This document shows, piece after piece, positions 6,611-12,251 of a stretch of 12,251 nucleotides of DNA; position 1 is the first letter of the stretch, and each line of letters opens with the position of its first letter. The position numbers and the translations under genes are program-made. A model generated the notes under the pieces. It ran no database searches and was not told the DNA's origin. It saw nothing but the letters and a program-made list of their open reading frames with translations. The stretch comes from Terriglobia bacterium (GTDB taxonomy: Bacteria > Acidobacteriota > Terriglobia > UBA7540): NCBI GenBank assembly GCA_030040295.1, contig JASHTZ010000383.1, positions 1-12,251 of the forward strand. The letters run 5' to 3'.

Positions 6611-7630
6611 ATGGAGGAAGATCGCAAGCCCACGGGGGACTCGCAAGATCCCACCGTCACCCAGCACACACCGGACGAGGAGGAACTTCGCGAACCGAAC
6701 TATTCGGGGGTCAAGATTGCACTTGTGGTGTTTGTGCTGCTGGCAATCATTGCCGGGGCGTACGGATGGCTGCAACACAATGCGGCGCAGCAGATGGAGG
6801 CGGAGCGGGTGAATTTGAGGAACTCGCTGGACCAGGCGAAGAATCAGGAAAACGCCCTGCTTGCCAAAGTGAACGCCCTGAACGTGGCCGAGGCTCAGGC
6901 GGAGGCAGCCCGTTCGCAAGCGGCGGCTGTAAAGAACGAACAGAATGAACAGTTTCCACCCGCGACCAACGAAGCCCCGGCGCATCATGCCGTGCATAGA
7001 GCAACCCGAGTGGTTGCCCGCCGGCCGCCCCCGGACGATCCACGTTGGAAGCAAGTGCAGGACCAGCTTGCGGAACAGCAGCGCCAATTGGCCGATAATC
7101 AAAAGCAGATTTCCGACACTCAGGCCAACCTGGACCAGGCGAAATCCGACCTGGCAGGGAATATTCAATCCGCCCGCACGGATTTAAGCGGCGACATTGC
7201 CCGCGACCACACCGAACTGGTAGCCCTCGAGAAGAAGGGCGAGCGGACGTTTTACGAATTCAACTATGAGAAATCGAAAGCCTACCATCGCACCGGGCCC
7301 ATCAGCATTGAGGTACGTCGTGTGGACCCCAAGCACGAGAATTGCGATTTGCGGATGCTCGTGGATGACCGGGAAATCGATCGGAAGCACGTGAACCTTT
7401 ATGAGGCGGTCAGTTTCTATCCGCAAGGCTACCCACTGCCCTTGGAAATAGTGATCAATCACATGGACAAGGACTCTGTACAGGGGTATGTGAGCGAGCC
7501 CAAGGTCAAGTCGACGGAGCAGGCGGCCGCCCCGGCAACTCCGGCCACCGTTGCAGCAACGAATCCACCCGCTGCGCCGGCTCCGGCGACCGACCCGAAG
7601 TTGGAACATCGCGCAGATGAGGTGCACTAA
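6611..7630 (+). CDS. Single-pass membrane protein with two coiled coils and a conserved C-terminal domain (hypothetical)
   Basis: This 339-residue protein of unknown function has a strong Shine-Dalgarno site, GGAGGAG at 6601-6607. An acidic, polar cytoplasmic N-terminus (1-33) leads to one transmembrane helix (about 34-54, VKIALVVFVLLAIIAGAYGWL region). A first Ala/Glu/Gln-rich coiled coil (57-112) is followed by a Pro/Arg-rich hinge (115-145) and a second Gln-rich coiled coil (146-208). A compact beta-rich segment (212-300) contains FYEFNYEKSKAYHRTGPISI and VDDREIDRKHVNLYEAVSFY. The tail (305-328) is low-complexity Ala/Pro/Thr. The 212-300 segment resembles a conserved hypothetical I associate with Acidobacteriota. 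The layout suggests an envelope scaffold or sensor that oligomerises through its coils, but no enzymatic motif is seen. It appears monocistronic. Confidence 0.85.
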   Translation: MEEDRKPTGDSQDPTVTQHTPDEEELREPNYSGVKIALVVFVLLAIIAGAYGWLQHNAAQQMEAERVNLRNSLDQAKNQENALLAKVNALNVAEAQAEAARSQAAAVKNEQNEQFPPATNEAPAHHAVHRATRVVARRPPPDDPRWKQVQDQLAEQQRQLADNQKQISDTQANLDQAKSDLAGNIQSARTDLSGDIARDHTELVALEKKGERTFYEFNYEKSKAYHRTGPISIEVRRVDPKHENCDLRMLVDDREIDRKHVNLYEAVSFYPQGYPLPLEIVINHMDKDSVQGYVSEPKVKSTEQAAAPATPATVAATNPPAAPAPATDPKLEHRADEVH

Positions 7631-7795
7631 GTGGCGATGAACGTCCCGAGGCTGGGTCCTGGCCCCCGCCGTTCGCCATCAGAGGCGCCGCTTGGCTGGA
7701 AAAGTTTCCACCGCGGCGCCCTGACGGGAATCGGTTCCTCGGATCTCGGGGCAAGCAGTCTGGCCCCCCGGAGTTAGAAGTCGCACAAGCTTAAG
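7631..7795. other. Intergenic sequence downstream of the coiled-coil gene
   Basis: No gene, T-run terminator or repeat was recognised. Short frames on the minus strand here lack a ribosome site and any domain pattern. Confidence 0.5.
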
Positions 7796-7816
7796 AACGC
7801 CCCCGGCACGGGCGTT
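7796..7816. repeat. Inverted repeat (7-bp arms), possible hairpin
   Basis: AACGCCC (7796-7802) and GGGCGTT (7810-7816) are perfect arms around a 7-nt loop. The hairpin is followed by TTTCCC in place of a clean T-run, so it would be a poor intrinsic terminator. It sits immediately before the larger palindrome at 7829-7870. Confidence 0.5.
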
Positions 7817-7828
7817 TCCCGCCACCAC

Positions 7829-7870
7829 GACCCTGCAAGGCTCATCGGTATTTCGACCCCTTGCAGGGTC
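7829..7870. repeat. Perfect 12-bp inverted repeat with 18-nt loop
   Basis: GACCCTGCAAGG (7829-7840) is the exact reverse complement of CCTTGCAGGGTC (7859-7870). The element sits in a gene-poor stretch and resembles the REP-like palindromes scattered through Acidobacteriota-type genomes. It is neither inside a gene nor next to a recognised transposase. Confidence 0.7.
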
Positions 7871-8084
7871 CCCTTCCTTCCCTGAATCCAAGCCTTGAAT
7901 CTAAGCAACGCTGCGTCGTAGGGGCTTCCCCGCGAGGCTCGTTCGGTGGAAATTCCCCAGCCTCCTGACAATCTCCCGCCGAATGGGCGTGAAGGGCATC
8001 CACGAGATCTTGCACCCGCAAGGGTCGCCAGTCGAATGGCGTGCCGAACAGGTTGGATTTTGCCCGTATTTACCGCCGCGAGAA
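7871..8084. other. Gene-poor stretch, nothing recognised
   Basis: The minus-strand open frame covering 8220-7774 runs straight through the palindromes above and shows no domain, so it is not accepted as a gene. I see no RNA gene here. Confidence 0.45.
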
Positions 8085-8453
8085 TCAGATTGGGGGAATG
8101 GGGACGATTTGGGCCTCGTTCATGATGCGAAACAAGCCGGAGCAGCTCTTGGAGGTGCAAACGATCGGGGATGCTCCTGAGAACTGAGTGGCGGTAATAA
8201 GACCCGGCGAACCACACCATGGGCAGGCGAGCACAGCGAAGAAACTCTGAGCAGAGGTCTCGGGTTCGGTAGCGATTTCGTCTAGAAAGACAATGTCGCC
8301 CGGGGCCATCTCGGAAATGGCCGAGCGGTTCGACAAGCGTAGTTCGATAGAATGCTTCTTGACCCGGCTTTGACCGGGAATTCCTGGTGCGCCCTCCGGA
8401 GCCGTCAGGGTGGCCGGTTTCCGGGGTTTCTGGCTCTGCTTGGTTACTGGCAT
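8085..8453 (-). CDS. Small zinc-ribbon-like conserved hypothetical protein
   Basis: From ATG 8453 this is a 122-residue protein. The N-terminal third is basic, Pro-rich and probably disordered (1-33). It is followed by a strand/helix segment (IELRLSNRSAISEMAPGDIVFLDEI) and a metal-binding module with CPWC at 77-80 and C99-x4-C104, separated by a hydrophobic, Gly-containing loop. Four cysteines in this spacing suggest a treble-clef or zinc-ribbon site, but the fold is unproven. The open frame extends to ATG 8582. I chose 8453 because a GGGGG-rich Shine-Dalgarno stretch lies a few bases upstream and the extension looks like translated control DNA. The product could be a cytoplasmic nucleic-acid-binding or structural protein. 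No neighbour gives a hint, as it stands alone in a gene-poor stretch. Confidence 0.6.
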   Translation of the reverse strand: MPVTKQSQKPRKPATLTAPEGAPGIPGQSRVKKHSIELRLSNRSAISEMAPGDIVFLDEIATEPETSAQSFFAVLACPWCGSPGLITATQFSGASPIVCTSKSCSGLFRIMNEAQIVPIPPI

Positions 8454-8543
8454 TTCGCCCCCTTTCTGCCTGTTCGGCGCGAACATGTGAAAATGCTGCT
8501 TGGCTTCAGCTTGAATCCAGCCGGCCTCCAGGCTGTTCGAGTT

Positions 8544-8623
8544 CCAAATGGGAAATTCCGTACCAATTTGGGAAACAGCCAAGACCCCTAAATGCTTGGG
8601 CGATGAATTCCCCTATTTCCCAA
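8544..8623 (-). promoter_or_regulatory. Repeated TTTCCCA-type motif upstream of the zinc-ribbon gene
   Basis: On the minus strand TTTCCCATTTGG (8555-8544) and TTTCCCAAATTGG (8575-8563) occur as direct repeats about 20 bp apart, two helical turns. TTTCCCAA also occurs on the plus strand at 8616-8623. The cluster lies 90-170 bp upstream of the zinc-ribbon start and may be a regulator-binding array. Confidence 0.3.
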
Positions 8624-9224
8624 CCACCCGAGTAAATGGGACGCCTGCCCCTTGTTCTATTGCCTCCACACACTTAGCCGGATTCAAGACCGACCAGTAC
8701 TTGCTCAAATAACCCTAGTTAATCGCACCGCAATGGAAGGTCGGGACTTTTAAGCCGCTCGCGTGCGCTCGGCCTCCCATCTTTCCCTCACTCCTTATCG
8801 GCTGCAATAGCTTCGAGCTTGAGTGTGCCTCCATCGCAGCAGGACCCTCCGGTCGGCCCTTCTGGGAGTCTCCCGGCCGCGAGGCTCTCCCATTTTGGAA
8901 CTCGATAAGAAGTTATAGGCGGCTCTGCTGAACGGCGACCTAAGGAGAATTTGAAAACACTCTTAGCTGTTTCCAAGGCCAGCCCCACGAATGGTCGATG
9001 TGCTGAATCGCCCCTGGGCTCATCACACGCCCTAGGAGTGCAGGTGCGAAAGGCCCATCCATGTCATTGAAAAAACTCGACTAACTTTGGGTCTCTCACA
9101 CCCCCATGGGAATAATCCCGCTTTGGAGAGGCTGGAATCCCGTTCATCAGATTCGCATTCCCCTTCACCTTAAATGAACCGCCTCGCCGATCAAGCTTGC
9201 TCGCCGCCCTCTTCCTATGTGGTT
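8624..9224. other. 600-bp gene-poor stretch upstream of the sigma-54 promoter
   Basis: No gene is supportable. The minus-strand frame 8988-8788 starts with GTG, lacks a ribosome site and shows no family. Small dyads are visible: GGGA-N4-TCCC at 9108-9119, a similar GGAATCCC near 9134, and CAAGCTTG at 9192-9199. They lie 30-135 bp upstream of the sigma-54 site, within the usual reach of enhancer-binding activators, but none matches a known activator site. Confidence 0.45.
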
Positions 9225-9240
9225 TGGCACAATCTTTGCA
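9225..9240 (+). promoter_or_regulatory. Near-consensus sigma-54 (RpoN) promoter
   Basis: TGGCACA (9225-9231), four bases, then TTGCA (9236-9240) reproduces the -24/-12 consensus TGGCAC-N5-TTGCA. The invariant GG (9226-9227) and GC (9238-9239) have the required spacing. Transcription would start near 9251 and read into the sigma factor gene after a leader of about 180 nt. The match is intergenic and correctly oriented. About 0.02 such 10-base matches are expected by chance over both strands of this window. Confidence 0.65.
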
Positions 9241-9430
9241 AATTCTAAGGTCAGCGCAGCGACCGAAGAGCTAAAGGCGACGGGCGCGTGGAATCAATGA
9301 CGCCACGCGGTTGGATAAGTGTTGCCCGAAGCCATTGAAAAGGAAGCTCTAGGTCGAATGGCGCTATCCGTCCTTCGCAGGTCACGTCAAGTGGCGGGCC
9401 GGCGGACATTCGAAACCAAGCGAGGTTGTC

Positions 9431-10345
9431 ATGGCACTTCAACCGATTCCCAGTTACCCGCAATCCAACCGCCCCGCAACTTTCCCCCCGATCAATCGCT
9501 CGGCGGCTCCGCAGCGCATGGGTACGCCATCCAGTTTGCGTCCCATGGCGCGGAGCGATTCGCGGCAGACTCGAGAGAGGCACCGATTACTGGTGGAAAT
9601 GCTTCCACTCGTGAAGCGCGTGGCCTTCAAGATCCGTGAACACCTGCCCGCGCACGTGGAACTCGATGATCTGGTTGGCGATGGCGTGCTGGGACTGGTG
9701 GATGCCGTCGCCAAGTTTGACGCCTCCAAGCAGGTGAAGCTCGAAAGCTACGCGTGCCACCGGATTCGCGGCGGCATTCTGGACGGCCTGCGCGGCGCCG
9801 ATCCGGCTTCACGCGACTTGCGCCGCAAGAACAGGAACATCCAGAGGGTATACCGTGAGATGGAAGTCAAGGTCGGCCGGCCGGTTACCGATGAAGAAAT
9901 GGCCGCGGCCATGGGGCTGACGCTGAAGCAGTGGCACCACACATTAAGCGAAATCCAAGGCGTTGGGTTTGATTGCAGCGCACGCACGCTTTCAGCCGGC
10001 CCCACCCAACGGCCTGCCCATCAGAGAGTCGAGCCGGCGCTGCTGGCAGACGCCTCGGCCGACCCGTTCGATCTGTGTTATCGGCATGAGCAGCGGGAGA
10101 TCCTGGGCCGCGCGCTCAATCACCTGCGGGAACGCGACCGCCAAATCATCAGCTTATATTACGAAAAAGAGTTGACCATGAAGCAAATCGCGGACCGCTT
10201 GCACGTGGATGAATCGCGCATTTCGCAGCTTCATTCCGCCGCCCTCGTTCGCCTCAAGTCGAATGTAAATTCGCTTCTTCAACCTCGAATCGCGCCAGCG
10301 CCACTTCCCCCACTCGCCAAGGCGGCTGGTGCCGGCGCCTCGTAA
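9431..10345 (+). CDS. Alternative RNA polymerase sigma factor, FliA/WhiG (sigma-28) family
   Basis: This 304-residue sigma-70-family protein of the sigma-28 group has region 2 at about 52-122, including LVGDGVLGLVDAVAKFD (81-97) and YACHRIRGGILDGLRGAD (107-124), the FliA/WhiG form of the -10 recognition helix. Region 3 (about 128-178) includes RKNRNIQRVYREMEVKVGRPVTDEEMAAAMG-type sequence. Region 4 (222-277) ends in the helix-turn-helix LTMKQIADRLHVDESRISQLHSAAL that recognises the -35 element. It binds core RNA polymerase in the cytoplasm. Unusual features are a Pro/Ser/Arg-rich 50-residue N-terminal extension, an insert-like linker at 180-212, and an Ala/Pro tail at 284-304. ATG 9431 has GAGG at 9422-9425. 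A strong sigma-54 promoter lies upstream. No flagellar or anti-sigma (FlgM/RsiG-like) gene is nearby, so its regulon may be motility or something else. Confidence 0.88.
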   Translation: MALQPIPSYPQSNRPATFPPINRSAAPQRMGTPSSLRPMARSDSRQTRERHRLLVEMLPLVKRVAFKIREHLPAHVELDDLVGDGVLGLVDAVAKFDASKQVKLESYACHRIRGGILDGLRGADPASRDLRRKNRNIQRVYREMEVKVGRPVTDEEMAAAMGLTLKQWHHTLSEIQGVGFDCSARTLSAGPTQRPAHQRVEPALLADASADPFDLCYRHEQREILGRALNHLRERDRQIISLYYEKELTMKQIADRLHVDESRISQLHSAALVRLKSNVNSLLQPRIAPAPLPPLAKAAGAGAS

Positions 10346-10557
10346 TAGCGTGTCCCTTTCAAGTGAGTCCGCGCGACCGTCAGAGGAGACCCCAGCAGCC
10401 TTTTGCAGCTTGAAACTCGCTGGACTTGCCCCATTGCAACCGGAAGGCTTGGATGGTAGCCTCTTGGCGGCGATTCCGAGGCACGGGGGCGATTACCGAG
10501 CCACCACCTTGTGCACAAGCTGTAAATCGAAGAGCAGGAGACTCCGGCATAAATTCC
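10346..10557. other. Intergenic stretch between the sigma factor and the small repeat protein
   Basis: No T-run terminator or distinct promoter was recognised. The open frame of the next gene extends back to ATG 10426, but that extension is compositionally unlike a protein domain. An AGGAG at 10536-10540 is too far from ATG 10558 to serve as its ribosome site. Confidence 0.4.
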
Positions 10558-10815
10558 ATGACCCGACACGAAGGCAAAGTCTTCGAAAGTGAACACGTAA
10601 TTCTGGACGAGGGCGTCTATGTGAATTGCAAATTCAAGAATTGCAGTTTGGAATATTCGGGCGGAGACGTCTATGTCCAGAACTGCCAGGGTGAAGGCTG
10701 CCAACTGATCTGGCGAGGCCCCGCGCAACGCACCGTCCTGCTCCTCCAAAGCCTGGGACTGATGATTCCACCCTCGCCTCCGCCAAGCGACGGCCCCACC
10801 AGCCGCGTGCAATAA
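10558..10815 (+). CDS. Small pentapeptide-like repeat protein (hypothetical)
   Basis: From ATG 10558 this is an 85-residue protein. Residues 8-53 alternate short strands with Cys/Asn turns: VFESEHVILDEG, VYVNCKFKNCSLEYSGG, DVYVQNCQGEGCQLIWRG. The repeated N-C-x-F/G-x-x-C units resemble two coils of a right-handed beta-helix of the pentapeptide-repeat kind. A hydrophobic segment (TVLLLQSLGLM, 59-69) and a Pro-rich tail follow. Similar short proteins occur in Acidobacteriota and Planctomycetes (memory, unverified), and their role is unknown. No clear Shine-Dalgarno site is visible. ATG 10426 in the same frame is an alternative start, but its 44 extra residues show no repeat pattern. It lies between the sigma factor and aroDE with gaps on both sides, so it is not obviously in an operon. 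Confidence 0.6.
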   Translation: MTRHEGKVFESEHVILDEGVYVNCKFKNCSLEYSGGDVYVQNCQGEGCQLIWRGPAQRTVLLLQSLGLMIPPSPPPSDGPTSRVQ

Positions 10816-10850
10816 TTCCACTTTGGATATTTCGGGTCTATTCAATTTCC

Positions 10851-10880
10851 TTGCCTTTACTGCACCAAAACCTTTATATT
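10851..10880 (+). promoter_or_regulatory. Putative sigma-70-type promoter of aroDE
   Basis: TTGCCT (10851-10856) and TATATT (10875-10880), separated by 18 bases, match -35 (4/6) and -10 (5/6). Transcription would start near 10887 and give a leader of about 37 nt before TTG 10924. Confidence 0.4.
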
Positions 10881-10913
10881 CAACCGATTGAGCCTCGCGA
10901 CATTCCAGCGATG

Positions 10914-10926
10914 AGGACCCTTTTTG
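10914..10926 (+). promoter_or_regulatory. Ribosome site and TTG start of aroDE
   Basis: AGGA (10914-10917) lies six bases before TTG 10924. The frame is closed by TGA at 10912, and the first in-frame ATG (10984) lies inside the first beta strand/helix unit of the dehydratase domain. TTG 10924 is therefore the best start. Confidence 0.65.
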
Positions 10927-12251
10927 GCCAAGTCCAGCTCGCCCCACATCTTCGTCACTTTGGCCGCCCCCACGCTTAGCGCCATGGAGGCGCTTGCCAC
11001 GCATGTGTCCGGCGTGCCGGTGGGCTACGAACTGCGCCTTGATTATCTTCAGGATTTCTCACAGTTCGAATCGCAGCTCCACCAGATGCTGATGCGCCTG
11101 CATTTTCCCCAGACCATCGCAACTTGCCGATTGGTGGTGGCCGGCGGCATGATGCGGGGAACGGTAGCCAAACAGATCAACATTCTCGCGGCCGCAGTGC
11201 GCGCGGGCTGCCAATGGGTGGACGTTGAAATCGAAAGTGTGCAGAAGAAGGGTACTTCGATTCTGCGCGAACTCCGGCCCGCCAAGGTCATCGTTTCGTA
11301 TCACAACTTTCAGAAAACTCCCTCGCTCGGCGGCATCTATCGCCGCTTGGTGCGCCTGCCCGTGCAGGTGGTGAAAATTGCCACGCACGCGCGCTACCTT
11401 CGCGATAACCTTCAGGTTCGGCACACGCTGAAGGCTCATCGCCGGCACAATCCGAGGTTGGTGGCCCTGGCCATGGGCGCCTCGGGAATGCCCTCGCGTC
11501 TGCTCTCGCTTTTGTGGGGTTCGGCGTTCACTTACGCCGCGCCTTTGAACCATTCGCCTGCGGCGGCGGGGCAGATTTCCGCTGAAGCGATGCGCTCGGT
11601 CTATCGCGTGGAACGCCTGGACAGCCACACCCAACCCTACGCCGTGCTGGGTTCGCATGCCTCCATATCGCTCTCTCCGGCCATGCAGAATGCGGCATTT
11701 CAAGCCAAGCATGTGAACGCGGTCTTCCTTCCCTGCCAGACGAACAAGCTTGGGGACTTCCTCACTTTCGCTCGCCAGGTGGAATTGCGCGGATTCGCGG
11801 TGACCATGCCCTTCAAACGCGCCATCGTGCGCGCCCTTGACTGGGTTGACCCGCTCGCGCATCGCATCGGCGCGTGCAATACCGTGGCGGAGCAGCAAGG
11901 CCGCTGGCTCGGCTGGAACACCGACGCCGCGGCAGTGGTGGAAGTCCTCACCAAGCGACTGCGACTGGCGGGCAGCCGGATTTTGATTCTGGGCGCGGGC
12001 GGAGCGGCGCGAGCCGCGGCCTACGCCGTGCGTGCCGAAGGCGCGGAAGTGGTGATCACCGCGCGGCGCGAGGCGGCGGCGCGAGCCCTGGCGCGCGGAT
12101 TGGCAGCGCAAGTTGTGCCCTGGGAGAGCGCCGAGAGTCTGGAGGTCGACGCCGTCATCAACGCCACGCCCGTAGGAATGTATCCGCACACCGACGCCGC
12201 ACCCATTGACTTGGCGCGCCTGCGCGTGCGCGTGGTCTTCGACATGGTCTA
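10924..12251 (+). CDS. aroDE: Bifunctional 3-dehydroquinate dehydratase (type I) / shikimate dehydrogenase, C-terminus cut by window edge
   Basis: The 442 visible residues fuse steps 3 and 4 of the shikimate pathway. Residues 8-232 are a type I dehydroquinase. HIFVTLAAPTL opens the barrel, ELRLDYL (36-42) binds substrate, H127 (in VSYHNF) is the general base, and K151 (in VKIATHA) forms the Schiff base. R192 (GMPSR) and Q217 (AGQIS) follow as in AroD. Residues 239-442 are the shikimate dehydrogenase: the shikimate-binding serines S249 and S251 (SISLSP), catalytic K298 (TMPFK), N319 (GACNT), D334 (WNTDA), the NADP-binding loop GAGGAAR (357-363), and NATPVGM (413-419). Oddities are the TTG start, Ile in place of the usual His in HSLSP, AVT for the common NVT, and TAR where NRT normally sets NADP specificity. 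All main catalytic residues are kept, so both activities are expected in the cytoplasm. Confidence 0.92.
   Translation, partial: MAKSSSPHIFVTLAAPTLSAMEALATHVSGVPVGYELRLDYLQDFSQFESQLHQMLMRLHFPQTIATCRLVVAGGMMRGTVAKQINILAAAVRAGCQWVDVEIESVQKKGTSILRELRPAKVIVSYHNFQKTPSLGGIYRRLVRLPVQVVKIATHARYLRDNLQVRHTLKAHRRHNPRLVALAMGASGMPSRLLSLLWGSAFTYAAPLNHSPAAAGQISAEAMRSVYRVERLDSHTQPYAVLGSHASISLSPAMQNAAFQAKHVNAVFLPCQTNKLGDFLTFARQVELRGFAVTMPFKRAIVRALDWVDPLAHRIGACNTVAEQQGRWLGWNTDAAAVVEVLTKRLRLAGSRILILGAGGAARAAAYAVRAEGAEVVITARREAAARALARGLAAQVVPWESAESLEVDAVINATPVGMYPHTDAAPIDLARLRVRVVFDMV

Noticed and set aside
7774..8220. Minus-strand open frame of 148 codons in the gene-poor stretch
   Set aside because: It reads through two palindromes and overlaps the end of the zinc-ribbon gene. 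No motif supports it.
8795..8802. GCCGATAA on the minus strand (also at 7091-7098 plus), identical to the sigma-28 -10 element
   Set aside because: The TAAA-type -35 element is absent at the right spacing (a TCAA is one base off at 8795). The other copy is inside a coding region, and about 0.4 copies are expected by chance in the window.
8788..8988. Minus-strand 66-codon frame with two adjacent cysteines
   Set aside because: GTG start without a ribosome site, no family resemblance I could justify, and length expected by chance.
10279..11004. Open frame of 241 codons on the minus strand
   Set aside because: It overlaps the end of the sigma factor, the small repeat protein and the aroDE start in antisense, with no ribosome site or recognisable domain.
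11059..12189. Long open frame (376 codons) on the minus strand
   Set aside because: It is antisense to aroDE, whose catalytic motifs are intact. The frame shows His/Arg-rich low-information sequence only.

Overview
The window reads as a chromosomal segment of a soil-type Acidobacteriota (Terriglobia-like) bacterium. The support is indirect: moderately high GC, a CadC-type winged-helix protein fused to PD40/TolB-like repeats, a Tat-signalled enolase-superfamily enzyme, a bifunctional AroD-AroE protein, conserved hypotheticals of a kind I associate with that phylum, and dispersed palindromic repeats in the gaps. No rRNA, tRNA, CRISPR array, transposase or phage gene was recognised.

Layout. Bases 1-1633 (minus) hold a membrane-anchored transcriptional regulator, cut by the left edge, with an AT-rich control region (1634-1720) that contains a repeat of 11-bp period. 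A small SnoaL/NTF2-like protein follows at 1885-2232 (plus). It converges on a minus-strand operon of an MFS_3 exporter (4575-3280) and an SDR oxidoreductase (3246-2419). This operon is flanked by two versions of an ACAGAG/CTCTGT palindromic repeat. Next is a minus-strand galactonate-dehydratase-like enolase-superfamily enzyme (6225-4984), whose leader can form competing stems and carries a tiny ORF just before a strong Shine-Dalgarno site.

On the plus strand, 6611-7630 encodes a single-pass membrane coiled-coil protein. The gene-poor stretch 7631-9430 holds palindromes, a small zinc-ribbon protein (8453-8085, minus) and a near-consensus sigma-54 promoter at 9225-9240. That promoter points at a FliA/WhiG-type (sigma-28 family) factor at 9431-10345. 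A small pentapeptide-like protein (10558-10815) and a bifunctional 3-dehydroquinate dehydratase/shikimate dehydrogenase follow. The latter apparently starts at TTG 10924 and runs off the right edge.

How the genes work together. Only the MFS-SDR pair looks like a true operon. The most interesting regulatory idea is a sigma cascade, with sigma-54 driving an alternative sigma factor that has no flagellar genes beside it. The most interesting RNA idea is the switch-like leader of the enolase-superfamily gene. I did not find a clearly new multi-gene defence or mobile system.
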